Positions 34,525-43,259 of a stretch of DNA of 64,000 bases are shown one piece after another; position 1 is the first letter of the stretch; every line of letters begins with the position of its first letter. Where the stretch lies: the NCBI GenBank assembly GCA_036388415.1, contig DASVRW010000002.1, positions 665,396 to 729,395 on the forward strand. Reading direction: 5' to 3'. The notes beneath the pieces are model-generated. The model saw only the letters and a program-made list of their open reading frames with translations, had not been told where the DNA came from and searched no databases. Source of the DNA: Candidatus Saccharimonadales bacterium. Lineage in GTDB: Bacteria; Patescibacteriota; Saccharimonadia; Saccharimonadales; UBA4665. The translations under genes and the position numbers were made by a program.

Positions 34525-35358
34525 CTACTTGAAGGTGTTGCAGCTTGCCGGCTTGCCCGTGGATAAACCTGTATTGAACCACTGTACCCGCTGGGCTGAC
34601 GAGCCGTGCGTCCAGGTCTCCGGTGTTACCCTGCCCTGTACAGTCTTCTGGATACGGTCGTCACCGACTGCTTCAGCAGCAGCAATAGCTTCATTAATTT
34701 CACCAGGCTGGAAGACACCCTCATTAGCTACCGAATGGGCCCAAACTCCTGCAAAGCAGTCAGCCTGCAGTTCCAATTTGATCGAATCGGCATTTGACGT
34801 CACATTGTCTGTGGTCCCGAGTATATGTTGGACATGGTGCCCGACCTCGTGCGCAATGACGTAAGCTTGAGCTACATCTCCCTTGGCACCTTCACTGGCA
34901 CCAAGCTTGGCGGTTAGCTCGTCAAAGAATGTTTCATCGAGATATATCGTTCCATTGGCTGGACAGTAATGCGGACCGACCTCAGACGTCGCTCCACCAC
35001 AGGCAGACTGGGTAGCATTCCGAAACAATACGAGCTTCGGCGGCTGGTACGTCTTGTTGCTTTGCTCAAATACACCGGTCCAGGTGTCGTTAGTCGATCC
35101 TAGAACCGTTGATGCAAAGGTTTCATAACTGTCCTGGCCTTCGAATTGCTGCGACTGGCCAGTTTGCGGCCTGGCTTGAGACTGTTGCAATTGATTAAGC
35201 GTGCTGTTCAGATCGACCGAGCCGCCAGACAATATGTTGAACAGCAGTATTATAGCTGTGCCCGCCAAACCTAAGCCACCGCCGCCCAGCAGCAATGGGC
35301 TGGCACCGCGCCGGTCTTCGACATCGCCGCGAGAAGTGATTCTGTCCCAGTTAGCCAT
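34525..35358 (-). CDS. YpfJ-type neutral zinc metallopeptidase
   Basis: The family pattern is complete: a short cytoplasmic start (MANWDRITSRGDVEDRRG), one membrane helix (GGLGLAGTAIILLFNIL), and an extracytoplasmic domain with the HEVGHH zinc motif and YLDETFFDEL. The C-terminal CFAGVWA plus ALEAA-like segment is also as expected. At 277 aa it has normal length. Substrates of this family are unknown. It is convergent with ilvE and divergent from nothing; a leader with a GC-rich ribosome site precedes it. Confidence 0.87.
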   Translation of the reverse strand: MANWDRITSRGDVEDRRGASPLLLGGGGLGLAGTAIILLFNILSGGSVDLNSTLNQLQQSQARPQTGQSQQFEGQDSYETFASTVLGSTNDTWTGVFEQSNKTYQPPKLVLFRNATQSACGGATSEVGPHYCPANGTIYLDETFFDELTAKLGASEGAKGDVAQAYVIAHEVGHHVQHILGTTDNVTSNADSIKLELQADCFAGVWAHSVANEGVFQPGEINEAIAAAEAVGDDRIQKTVQGRVTPETWTHGSSAQRVQWFNTGLSTGKPASCNTFK

Positions 35359-35399
35359 GTATTCCCCGCTTTCTTACGCATAGTATATCGATAATTGCC

Positions 35400-36389
35400 T
35401 CAATCTGCCGTTGTATCAGCATCGGTCACCTCCTCAAGTTTGTTATTGACCTGTGCACCAATGAGGACAATGAGCGACGAGAGATTAAACCAGGTCATGA
35501 GTACGATAATACCCGCAAAGATACCGTACGATTTGTTAAAATTTCCAAATTTTTGTGCATAATAGAAAAACAAAGCCGTACCAAGCAGCCAGATGATAGT
35601 AGCGGCTGCCGCTCCCCAACTCACCCAAGACCAGCCGGGTGTTTGTCGATTCGGCGCATAGCGGTAAATCACCGATAGCATGATAGAAATGAGTACGATT
35701 AATATCGGCCAGCGCAGCCAGGGGAAAATCGTCGCAATCATATGCGGAGCACCGAGTTTATCAAGTGCCGTGCCTTGTAGCAGCAACATGACAAGAATTG
35801 CCGTACCCAGCAGTAGCAGCACCAGGCTAAGTACTATGCTTGTCAGTCGAAGCTTGACGAGCCCGCGCGTCTCCTTGACGCCGTAGGCAACATTTGTGGC
35901 TTTGATCAGGTTTTGCAGTCCGCCGGACGTCGTCCAGAGCAGTGCCAGCACACTGACGATAGCCGCGATTCCCAGCGATCCTTTGTGGGCACTCGCGAGC
36001 GGGCTAAGCTGCTGGTCGATAACATCGTATATTGCCGGGGGTACAATGCCTTGCAGACCGGCAATAAAATCCAGCAATGTCTGCGGACTGGTGAAGGTGG
36101 CGTACACAGTGGCCAAGCCGAGGAGGGCCGGAAAGAATGTCAGCGTCGTGTAATATGCCAGTCCGGCGGCCTGGGTGCTCAGCTGTTTGTCCTTGAGTGC
36201 CACTTTGGTACGCCGCAAAGCGTCTTTCCAGCCAGATGGTGATAAATCGGCTGGGCTGTCAGCGTCTTCACCATCAGCGGCCTGGGGCCCGGAAACAGTA
36301 TTTCGAAAATTGAGACGGCCAACCGTGCTCCGAAGGCCAAGTAGCAATAATCCTGCCACGACGACAATCAGGCTTTTGAGATATTTCAT
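35400..36389 (-). CDS. YihY/BrkB family membrane protein
   Basis: Six membrane segments with the family motif QAAGLAYYTTLTFFPALLGL at the first core helix, then ALLWTTSGGLQNLIKATNVAY and PGWSWVSWGAAAATIIWLLG. YihY proteins are conserved in bacteria, once annotated as RNase BN, with unknown transport or envelope function. It carries an extra N-terminal helix. CATACT on the minus strand ends 7 nt before the ATG, so the mRNA should be leaderless. Confidence 0.88.
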   Translation of the reverse strand: MKYLKSLIVVVAGLLLLGLRSTVGRLNFRNTVSGPQAADGEDADSPADLSPSGWKDALRRTKVALKDKQLSTQAAGLAYYTTLTFFPALLGLATVYATFTSPQTLLDFIAGLQGIVPPAIYDVIDQQLSPLASAHKGSLGIAAIVSVLALLWTTSGGLQNLIKATNVAYGVKETRGLVKLRLTSIVLSLVLLLLGTAILVMLLLQGTALDKLGAPHMIATIFPWLRWPILIVLISIMLSVIYRYAPNRQTPGWSWVSWGAAAATIIWLLGTALFFYYAQKFGNFNKSYGIFAGIIVLMTWFNLSSLIVLIGAQVNNKLEEVTDADTTAD

Positions 36390-36471
36390 AGCGCAAGTAT
36401 GTAATGATGGTTAATTTTTGTAAGTGAAATATTTACAGTCACAAGCGTAGAACCAGCGGTACACTACAGCT

Positions 36472-37185
36472 ATGTTTTTCATACCATATGGCACCCGCGA
36501 AGATCAGCCGCGTCAGATATTTCCAGTTGTTACCGTCTTGCTCGTTTTGATTAATATCGTCCTGTTTGGTCTTGAGGCACACATACTGGCTACTTCGGGC
36601 GAAACGGGGCTGAGTAACTTCCTGAATACCTACGCTGTCATCCCCGCAACAATCACTGGTGGCAATCCGTTACAAATTGGATTATTAACTTCTATGTTCC
36701 TGCATGCCGGTTTACTGCATCTTCTTGGTAATATGATCTATCTGTTACCATTTGGTGATAACGTCGAAGACCGGCTTGGCCATCTGCGGTATTTGGTTTT
36801 CTATATACTCTGTGGCCTTTTTGCCACCTTTGCTTTCATTCTAACGGAACCGAATACCACGACGCCGCTACTTGGGGCCAGCGGCGCCATCGCTGGAGTG
36901 CTTGGCGGTTATCTGGCATTACATCGGCGAGGCGTCGTCAAAGGCTTTTTGTTTATCGTTATCGTATTCATCCGCGTTGATCTGCCAGCAATATTATTCA
37001 TTGGTTATTGGTTTATCATGCAGCTTTTCAGTAGCTTCGCATCACTAGGCGGTGAAACCGTCGAATCAACCAGCGTGGCATTCGTTGCCCATGTCGGCGG
37101 CTTTATTGCCGGACTCATACTCGCTCCCATTTTTGCCGCTAGCCGGCCTAAGAAGTCTGTACCGCAGTCGACTGTATATTCTTAA
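36472..37185 (+). CDS. rhomboid intramembrane serine protease
   Basis: Six to seven membrane helices. The catalytic Ser lies in GASGAIAGVLGGYLALH (about residue 135) and the His in FVAHVGGFIAGL (about 206). The long first loop after helix 1 and HLLGNMIYLLPFGDNVE are typical. It cleaves membrane proteins within or near the bilayer. TACACT at 36460-36465 ends 7 nt before the ATG (leaderless). Length (237 aa) fits bacterial rhomboids. Confidence 0.92.
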   Translation: MFFIPYGTREDQPRQIFPVVTVLLVLINIVLFGLEAHILATSGETGLSNFLNTYAVIPATITGGNPLQIGLLTSMFLHAGLLHLLGNMIYLLPFGDNVEDRLGHLRYLVFYILCGLFATFAFILTEPNTTTPLLGASGAIAGVLGGYLALHRRGVVKGFLFIVIVFIRVDLPAILFIGYWFIMQLFSSFASLGGETVESTSVAFVAHVGGFIAGLILAPIFAASRPKKSVPQSTVYS

Positions 37186-37230
37186 ATTTACTCAGCGTAT
37201 AGCTGGGCACTAGTACGAACGAAATATTTA

Positions 37231-37359
37231 TGCTATGATACTAGTAATTGTTTTGATGGATCCATGGTTTAGATAGTACGTTACCAAGGCTTCACTCTTG
37301 GCAATACTCGGCAATTTTCGCATTCCGAGCACACTAACTAAACATAAGGATTCTTTTTT
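37231..37359 (+). promoter_or_regulatory. promoter and structured 5' leader of the DEAD-box gene
   Basis: Extended -10 TGC-TATGAT (37231-37239) predicts a start near 37246 and a ~114-nt leader. Two hairpins are visible: CCAAG/CTTGG and CTCGG/CCGAG (37288-37330). A TAAGGA site lies before the ATG. This contrasts with leaderless neighbours and suggests post-transcriptional control. Confidence 0.6.
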
Positions 37360-38595
37360 ATGCCGTACAACAACACATCAAGCCGTGGCTCATCATATGG
37401 GGGACGCAGTAGCTCTAGTCGTGGCGCCAGCTTCGGCGGACGCTCATCAGGAGGCTCACGCGGCCGTTCCGGTGGTAGCAAATTCAGCAAACAGTACATC
37501 AACCCCTCCCGCTTCATTCAGGCTGCAAAGCCGAGTGACGCAGTCGAGTATGTATCCAAGCACACGTTCAATGATTTTAATTTTGATGACCTACTCAAGC
37601 GCAACGTGATTGCCAAAGGTTACATCAACCCGTCTCCTATCCAAGACCAGGCGATTCCACTTGGCCTCGAAGGCAAAGACATCGTTGGCATCGCTAACAC
37701 TGGCACCGGCAAGACAGCCGCCTTCGGACTACCGATGCTGCACAAACTCATGAACGACAAAGACTCACACGCCTTGGTCATCGCCCCTACCCGCGAACTT
37801 GCACAGCAGATCGAGGAAGAATGCCGGTCGATTGCCCGTGGCAGCGGCTTGGCAGCAGCTATTCTCATTGGCGGCTCGCCAATGGGCCCACAGCTCCGCG
37901 ACCTGCGCTTCAATCCAAACCTCGTTATCGGCACACCTGGCCGCATCAAGGACCACATTGAACGCGGTACGCTCGATCTCAGCAAGTTTGACATCGTCGT
38001 ACTCGACGAGGTCGACCGTATGCTCGACATGGGCTTCATTACTGACATTCGTTTCATTCTTGACGTACTGGCGACACCGCGTCAGTCATTCTTCTTTTCC
38101 GCCACAATGGAGCCGAGCATCGAACAGCTGATCCGTACTTTCCTCCATGACCCAGTTATGATTTCCGTCAAAACTGGCGTTACCAGCGATAATGTCGAAC
38201 AAGCGGTCGTAGAATATGGCAGCTCGCACGAAAAAATCGAAAAACTGCATGACATCTTAAACAAAGAAGAGGTCGCAAAAGTTTTAGTTTTTGACGACAC
38301 ACAGCGCAGCGTAGAGCGTCTCAGTGAAGAGCTGGTAGCCCGCGGCTTCAAAGCCAACGCCATCCACGGCGGCAAAAGCCAGGGCCAACGACAGCGCGCT
38401 CTCAAACAGTTCAAAGATAACCACATCAATGTTTTGGTTGCGACCGACGTTGCCGCCCGCGGTATCGACGTTGCTGACATCACGCATGTCATCAACTACA
38501 GTCAGCCACAGACATATGATGACTATGTCCACCGTATTGGCCGAGCTGGTCGTGCTGGCCGCACCGGCAACGCTTTGACGTTCGTTGAACGCTAA
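37360..38595 (+). CDS. DEAD-box RNA helicase with RGS-rich N-terminus
   Basis: Motifs in order: Q-motif region PSPIQDQAIP, Walker A ANTGTGKTAAF (~112), PTRELAQQI, TPGR, DEVD in place of DEAD (~216), SATM, ARGIDV and HRIGRAGRAG (~391). The first ~45 residues are Arg/Gly/Ser-rich, replacing the usual basic C-terminal tail, and probably bind RNA. It unwinds RNA, for instance in ribosome assembly or cold adaptation. It is convergent with a small RRM protein across a shared terminator. Confidence 0.93.
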   Translation: MPYNNTSSRGSSYGGRSSSSRGASFGGRSSGGSRGRSGGSKFSKQYINPSRFIQAAKPSDAVEYVSKHTFNDFNFDDLLKRNVIAKGYINPSPIQDQAIPLGLEGKDIVGIANTGTGKTAAFGLPMLHKLMNDKDSHALVIAPTRELAQQIEEECRSIARGSGLAAAILIGGSPMGPQLRDLRFNPNLVIGTPGRIKDHIERGTLDLSKFDIVVLDEVDRMLDMGFITDIRFILDVLATPRQSFFFSATMEPSIEQLIRTFLHDPVMISVKTGVTSDNVEQAVVEYGSSHEKIEKLHDILNKEEVAKVLVFDDTQRSVERLSEELVARGFKANAIHGGKSQGQRQRALKQFKDNHINVLVATDVAARGIDVADITHVINYSQPQTYDDYVHRIGRAGRAGRTGNALTFVER

Positions 38596-38620
38596 AGTCT
38601 CACTGCTGACAATAGCCAAC

Positions 38621-38652
38621 AAAAAACCCTCTCATTACTGAGAGGGTTTTTT
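38621..38652. terminator. bidirectional rho-independent terminator
   Basis: AAAAAACCCTCTCA and TGAGAGGGTTTTTT form a long perfect stem around TTAC. T-runs exist on both strands, so it ends both the helicase and the RRM-protein transcripts. Confidence 0.92.
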
Positions 38653-38685
38653 GTTTAAGCCGAAGCTTAGGGGTCTAGTGGGATA

Positions 38686-39057
38686 CTAGAAGCGTGAACG
38701 GCCACCGCCGTTGCCGCCACCGTAACCACCACCGCCACCTGAGTTGCGATCACGGTTGTAACCACCGCCACCACCACCCTGGCCACCGAAGTCGCGACGA
38801 GGTCGGTCTTCTTGTGGGCGAGCTTCGTTGACAACGATTGAGCGTCCACCGATTTCGCTGTTGTTCAGCTTGTCGATAGCAGTCTTTGCAGCTGCGTCGT
38901 CGTTGAATTCAACAAATCCAAAGCCTTTTGAGCGGTTGGTTTCGCGGTCAAAGATGACCTTGGCTGAAGCGACTTCACCGAACTCTTTGAAAAGTTCTGC
39001 AAGATCATCGTCAGTCATGCTGTATGGCAGTGAGCCAACAAATAGTTTAGTTGCCAT
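38686..39057 (-). CDS. RRM-domain RNA-binding protein with Gly-rich tail
   Basis: One RRM: RNP2 KLFVGSLPYS at the start and RNP1 KGFGFVEF in the middle, then a Gly/Arg-rich tail (residues ~90-123). This matches the small Rbp proteins of cyanobacteria and other bacteria, often cold-induced. It is convergent with the DEAD-box helicase, with which it may act on structured RNAs. It has a ~160-nt 5' leader, unlike most genes here. Confidence 0.93.
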   Translation of the reverse strand: MATKLFVGSLPYSMTDDDLAELFKEFGEVASAKVIFDRETNRSKGFGFVEFNDDAAAKTAIDKLNNSEIGGRSIVVNEARPQEDRPRRDFGGQGGGGGGYNRDRNSGGGGGYGGGNGGGRSRF

Positions 39058-39228
39058 TTATATTACTTCCTTCTTCTGTTTACTTCGAGTAACCTGGCAA
39101 CACTCACGTACGCACACAGTTAGCTGCTCTCATCCGTTAAACTACAATTGTTAAATATTCTAGAACCTGTCCCTCATTGCATTAACGCGGGATATTACTA
39201 GCAGCTTATTTCTAGTAGTAGTATTGTA
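39058..39228 (-). promoter_or_regulatory. promoter and long 5' leader of the RRM gene
   Basis: On the minus strand, extended -10 TGC-TACAAT (39228-39223) predicts a start near 39216 and a leader of ~159 nt ending in GAAGGAAG before the ATG. It has several inverted segments. Long leaders are typical of cold-shock mRNAs. Confidence 0.6.
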
Positions 39229-39428
39229 GCACATTTGATAGATCTTTACTACATTCACCTCTGACGTATTGTTTATCACACTGGACAAAAAAGCTCATGC
39301 TTAGTTATTGAGCCCGTCAAGTGCACATTTATGAGACTTTAATCACAAGCAGCATGTCGAAATTTTCACAGTACGTGTTTGCTTGTGCTGTCATGATAGA
39401 AATACTAATAAGCCATAAGGAGAATGCG

Positions 39429-39578
39429 GTGAAAAAAACTCATTTATTAACAAAGCCAACCCGAATTCAGGACATCAATTTTGACGATCTTGATGACGGT
39501 ATTGATACAAGAGGTGCAGAACGAGTCGAACGTTCCCGCATCAGAAGTTACCGCAAACTCCGTCGTGCTGAGTCATAA
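39429..39578 (+). CDS. small basic protein, 49 aa
   Basis: The frame is open further upstream, but the only good ribosome site (ATAAGGAG) lies 6 nt before the GTG at 39429, which gives MKKTHLLTKPTRIQDINFDD. The protein has an acidic middle (DDLDDG) and a basic end (RSRIRSYRKLRR). No family is recognised. It is possibly regulatory or RNA-binding, given its neighbours. Confidence 0.55.
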   Translation: MKKTHLLTKPTRIQDINFDDLDDGIDTRGAERVERSRIRSYRKLRRAES

Positions 39579-39697
39579 ATCTACTTACATTTCGTCGTTC
39601 AAAACAGGGGCTTTCGGGTCCTTGTTTTTATATTCAGGCGATCAGGTTATAATAACACTTTCCACCAACCCATAACCACGGTATGATAGATAGAGAT

Positions 39698-40330
39698 ATG
39701 CAGAAACTCGACGAATTCATCCAGCGCTACCCCCTGCGCAAATTTGACAAGGATCAAATCCTCCTCGTGCAGGACGAACGTCCGCGCGATATTTTTTATG
39801 TCAAAACTGGCTTTATCAAGGGATATGACATCAACGTCGACGGTATCGAGCAGCACATATGGCTCGGCGCGAAATCTGACATAATTCCCTACGAATGGCT
39901 GTTTTCTGCAGTCGATAGTACGCAGCTGTTCTACAGTGCTTTTACCGAGCTGGAAGTATACGTCGTCAACCGCCAGGAACTGATCGAATTCTTCTCAAAA
40001 AACCCGGACGTCCTGCTTCATGTCGCTCATGACCTGGCTATAAAACTCAGCGAACTCACCGAGAAGTTGACTGCCACCGAAAAGCCAAAAGCCAGCGAAA
40101 AAATCGTCTACATGCTCAACATCCTAGCCAAGCGTTTTGGCGACGAAAACGAAGCCGGCGACAAAACGCAGATTACTGTACCACTGACACAGCAGGACAT
40201 CGCCAATCTACTCGGCCTGACCCGTGAAACCGTTGCTACGGAACTCAAAAAGCTCAAAGACAAAGGCTACGTCTACTACGACAAATGGCAGTTCGTCGTC
40301 CACACCGACAAAATTTCCGAACTTATGTAG
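39698..40330 (+). CDS. Crp/Fnr-family transcriptional regulator
   Basis: An N-terminal cyclic-nucleotide-binding-type beta roll (FIQRYPLRKFDKDQILLVQ...FYVKTGFIKGYDIN) is joined to a C-terminal HTH_Crp (PLTQQDIANLLGLTRETVATELKKLKDKG). The ligand pocket lacks the cAMP-binding RS pair and there is no Cys cluster, so the signal is unknown. The start is ATG 39698 (TATGAT ends 11 nt before) or an in-frame ATG at 39683, which lies inside the hexamer. Its regulon cannot be read. Confidence 0.88.
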   Translation: MQKLDEFIQRYPLRKFDKDQILLVQDERPRDIFYVKTGFIKGYDINVDGIEQHIWLGAKSDIIPYEWLFSAVDSTQLFYSAFTELEVYVVNRQELIEFFSKNPDVLLHVAHDLAIKLSELTEKLTATEKPKASEKIVYMLNILAKRFGDENEAGDKTQITVPLTQQDIANLLGLTRETVATELKKLKDKGYVYYDKWQFVVHTDKISELM

Positions 40331-40341
40331 CCTAAACAACT

Positions 40342-40641
40342 TTAGCGTTCAGTGCCGTCTTGTTCGTCAGCCGGATCCATGTCACCTAGGTGGTCACTGT
40401 CCGGATCAGCATCTTCGGGATAGTTGCCATCCGCTTCGTCATGTTTTGAGCCACCGTCGGCTGCCTCTAGTTCTGGTATTGTCCCCCGGTCATCATCACC
40501 AAGTTCCGGTGTGAATATAGACTGGCTCGGATCGTCAGCTTCGTCACCTGGCAGTTCTGTCGCACCACTCACCGTGTCGTCGGTCTCCGCCAAGATATTA
40601 TCGGGATCGTCGTATACTTCATCAGCTGTGTTGTCTGTCAT
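40342..40641 (-). CDS. highly acidic Asp/Glu-rich protein
   Basis: A 99-aa protein made almost entirely of Asp, Glu, Gly, Ser and Pro (for example DEADGNYPEDADPDSDHLGD), probably disordered and cytoplasmic. An AAGGAG site precedes the ATG. It is convergent with the Crp/Fnr gene, 11 nt apart. No family is recognised. Its composition could suit metal or cation binding, but that is a guess. Confidence 0.6.
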   Translation of the reverse strand: MTDNTADEVYDDPDNILAETDDTVSGATELPGDEADDPSQSIFTPELGDDDRGTIPELEAADGGSKHDEADGNYPEDADPDSDHLGDMDPADEQDGTER

Positions 40642-40806
40642 GCACTGTCTCCTTCATAAATTTAAAACGGTAGTAGCCATCTGAGTCATAGTACGTAGCC
40701 TCGCTAATTCCGACTATCAAATAGTTCACTCGTCGAAAGTCTGCCCTTCATTTATCGGCTCCCGCAGTTTATTGAAAATCGTCAGAGGTGGTACACTGTA
40801 TGGAAT

Positions 40807-40883
40807 GCGCCCGTAGCTCAGCGGATTAGAGTACTTGGCTTCGAACCAAGGGGTCGTAGGTTCGAATCCTGCCGGGCGCACCA
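40807..40883 (+). tRNA. tRNA-Arg(TCG)
   Basis: Acceptor GCGCCCG pairs with CGGGCGC. D-arm GTAGCTCAGCGGATTAGAGT. Anticodon stem CTTGG/CCAAG around CTTCGAA gives anticodon TCG. T-loop TTCGAAT. CCA is encoded. A TACACT hexamer lies just upstream. Confidence 0.95.
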
Positions 40884-40922
40884 TGTGTATGTAATCGAAG
40901 ATGTATGTATGAAAGAGGAAAT

Positions 40923-41024
40923 ATGGAATTAATTATTGTACTATTACTCGCAGTAATTGTTCTACAGCTCGGGTGGATACGTGTTCGTATTGATAAAGTA
41001 AACGAAACCCTGACAAAAAAATAG
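40923..41024 (+). CDS. single-pass membrane micropeptide, 33 aa
   Basis: Sequence begins MELIIVLLLAVIVLQLGWI and continues with a basic, Asn-containing tail ending TLTKK. A GAAAGAGGAA ribosome site lies before the ATG. One membrane helix fills most of the protein. Short, so moderate confidence; no known family. Confidence 0.5.
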   Translation: MELIIVLLLAVIVLQLGWIRVRIDKVNETLTKK

Positions 41025-41057
41025 CTCGGCCGTACCAACAATAGGTATACTGAGCTT

Positions 41058-41687
41058 ATGAAGATAGTTATATTCGGTGCCAGCGGCAAAGTCGGACGAC
41101 AGGTCGCACAGGAAGCGTTGAAGCGAGGACACGATATAACCGTGTTTGTTCATCATACTCCACCGAGTGATGATCCACATTTACGTATTATTCGCGGAGA
41201 CGTGCATGACAAAGCCAGTATCGAGCAGGCACTCGATGGACAGGATGCCGTCATCTGCACACTGGGCAGCTGGGGAACCAAGCAAAAAGATATTTTATCG
41301 TCAGCCATGCACAGCATCGTGCCAGCGATGGAACAGCGCGGTATACACCGCATAGTTTCGTTAACCGGCAATGTGGCCGCGGCGCCAAATGAGAAGCTCA
41401 GCTTTGCCTTTATTGCCGCCCGCACGGTACTCGGTAAGCTTGCGCCCAAAATACTCCGTGACAGCGAAAATCACATTGCGCAGCTCGCAGCCAGTCAGCT
41501 TGACTGGACCGTCGTTCGGTCGCCCGTCATGGTGCCACATGGCAGTCCGACCTATGCACTCAAGCACACTGGCTCACTACTATCAGCCACTGTCAATCGC
41601 ACGGCCGTGGCATACAGCCTGATTGATTTACTTGAATCTACATCGACCGAATGGCACCGTCAGGCCCCGTACATAGCACGTGCCTAA
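41058..41687 (+). CDS. NAD(P)-binding NmrA/SDR-like protein
   Basis: Rossmann start MKIVIFGASGKVGRQVAQEA gives the atypical-SDR GxxGxxG, followed by DAVICTLGSWG and LDWTVVRSPVM, the usual NAD(P)-binding NmrA-like blocks. No Tyr-x-x-x-Lys pair, so it may be a regulator or an atypical reductase. 209 aa. TATACT at 41046-41051 ends 7 nt before the ATG (leaderless). Confidence 0.85.
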   Translation: MKIVIFGASGKVGRQVAQEALKRGHDITVFVHHTPPSDDPHLRIIRGDVHDKASIEQALDGQDAVICTLGSWGTKQKDILSSAMHSIVPAMEQRGIHRIVSLTGNVAAAPNEKLSFAFIAARTVLGKLAPKILRDSENHIAQLAASQLDWTVVRSPVMVPHGSPTYALKHTGSLLSATVNRTAVAYSLIDLLESTSTEWHRQAPYIARA

Positions 41688-41696
41688 AGACTCAGG

Positions 41697-41702
41697 TATA
41701 AT
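41697..41702 (+). promoter_or_regulatory. -10 of tRNA-Arg(CCG)
   Basis: TATAAT 12 nt before the tRNA 5' end; transcription would begin ~6 nt upstream of the mature tRNA. Confidence 0.7.
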
Positions 41703-41714
41703 AACTTAGGTTAT

Positions 41715-41791
41715 GCACCCGTAGCTCAGCTGGATAGAGCGTTGGTTTCCGGTACCAAAGGTCGGGGGTTCAAATCCCTTCGGGTGTACCA
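41715..41791 (+). tRNA. tRNA-Arg(CCG)
   Basis: Acceptor GCACCCG with CGGGTGT (terminal G-U). Anticodon stem TTGGT/ACCAA around TTCCGGT gives CCG. T-loop TTCAAAT. CCA is encoded. Confidence 0.93.
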
Positions 41792-41887
41792 CTTAAGATC
41801 TAATCCGTAGATACTGCAACAATACCTACTTTTATCATTAAAAAGTCACGATCGATTTCGCTATATTCAACTCACTTGTATAACAAG

Positions 41888-42463
41888 CTAAAGCCTCAGT
41901 ACTCGTCGCCGATCACTATATATCTGAGCGGCAGTGGTTAGATCCTGTTCGAACGCCTGCAATATTACTCCGCCGTATTCGCAAACATCTGGACGAACAA
42001 GCTCTTTATCGCCTAAGGCATGATTTAAATCCCACCCCGATCGATGATTCCCTCTTTGGGCTTCGTCTAGTTCTTTACTAATAAAACAAAGTCTGCCGGC
42101 GTCAGTTACGACTATATGCCGTTGCCAGCGAGACGTAACACCATGGGTTCCATCAAGCTGATCTTGCGCCTTATCGACCTCTAATGGATTACCCATGTAA
42201 TCCTTACCGCTTCTGATTACCCAGATGCCATATTCCCGAATGGTTACACCGTCCCATGTGCGAGCATAGGCAGTGTCATGACCTGCGTCTTTCCGATGCA
42301 TAGAAGTTGCAAAGTCTGAAGCTTGTTTTCGCATCAACCTGACAATCATTATCTGTTCTGATAACTCTTCCTGACTCGCGTCTAGTCTAAGGCCTGGCAA
42401 TTCTAAGATTGTGTCGGTAGGCGCTTGCGGTGGACTTAGTAGTACTTGATCGGGAGTTGCCAT
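41888..42463 (-). CDS. hypothetical soluble protein, 191 aa
   Basis: Starts MATPDQVLLSPPQAP and contains an Asp/His-rich stretch (MHRKDAGHDTAYARTWDG) and a beta-rich middle (WQRHIVVTDAGRLCFISKEL). No signal peptide. I do not recognise the family and see no catalytic set. Monocistronic on the minus strand. Confidence 0.6.
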   Translation of the reverse strand: MATPDQVLLSPPQAPTDTILELPGLRLDASQEELSEQIMIVRLMRKQASDFATSMHRKDAGHDTAYARTWDGVTIREYGIWVIRSGKDYMGNPLEVDKAQDQLDGTHGVTSRWQRHIVVTDAGRLCFISKELDEAQRGNHRSGWDLNHALGDKELVRPDVCEYGGVILQAFEQDLTTAAQIYSDRRRVLRL

Positions 42464-42649
42464 AATCTATATTTTTTCTCTATATAATTAAGCTACAAAT
42501 TTTAGTATTTAATAAATTTATTGTCAACTAACTTACATGTACGGATAGACGCAGATGGCGCTAAGTTAAAACGCTTGAAAATGACTGGTCTCGTGCTAAG
42601 CACAAGCATTATTGTCTAACAGTAGGTACTTATTGTACAATCGGAATTA

Positions 42650-43243
42650 ATGGCAAAAATATCAAACAAAAACGTTAAGGGATTTAACTTCCGCAGACTA
42701 TTGCTACCTACATTAGTCGTCCTGCTCGCCATAGGTTTCATCATGCAAGCCTTGTTTATTCATACACTTTACCAACAGAGTCATGTGCAAGCCAATGTTT
42801 CCATTGCCAGATTAATTGTTGATGCTGTGGACAATATGAACAGCCCACTGCCGAAAGATCCGAAAACTGGTGTCGTTTACTTCAGCGAGGCGAAACTGGC
42901 CTTGCCGCCTACACCGACGAATATAGGCCCCATAACGTACTCCTATCACACTGCACTCGACGGCTTTGATCCTGCGCTACGGCTAGCCCAAAATAACGAC
43001 ATACAGTCTGCCAAATCACCCGTATTAGCAGCACAGGCGTCACTCGATAAAACTTTTGAAGGCGTTCCCAAGCTACAAGCCTGCGCCCGTGGGGTTTTGA
43101 TTACCTACAATCAAAAAGACGTCCAGCATGCTGCTGGCAGCAAAGTACTGTCCGATGGCAAAACTGTGTATTTCTCTACGGAACCACTCTGCCCAAGCGA
43201 AAGCTTGCTTACATATGCGAAGACGATTGATAGCTATAATTAG
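42650..43243 (+). CDS. membrane-anchored extracytoplasmic protein, unknown
   Basis: A basic start, one membrane helix (RLLLPTLVVLLAIGFIMQALF), then ~155 extracytoplasmic residues with three Cys, including an ACARG and a PLCPS segment. The single anchor with a short helix after it recalls minor pilins, but no prepilin cleavage site is visible. TACAAT ends 9 nt before the ATG. Function unknown. Confidence 0.65.
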   Translation: MAKISNKNVKGFNFRRLLLPTLVVLLAIGFIMQALFIHTLYQQSHVQANVSIARLIVDAVDNMNSPLPKDPKTGVVYFSEAKLALPPTPTNIGPITYSYHTALDGFDPALRLAQNNDIQSAKSPVLAAQASLDKTFEGVPKLQACARGVLITYNQKDVQHAAGSKVLSDGKTVYFSTEPLCPSESLLTYAKTIDSYN

Positions 43244-43259
43244 TCCATACCATATATGC

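Noticed and set aside
42650-43243. Type IV pilin
   Set aside because: One N-terminal helix, but no prepilin G-[FM]-T-x-x-E-type cleavage motif at the start of the helix.
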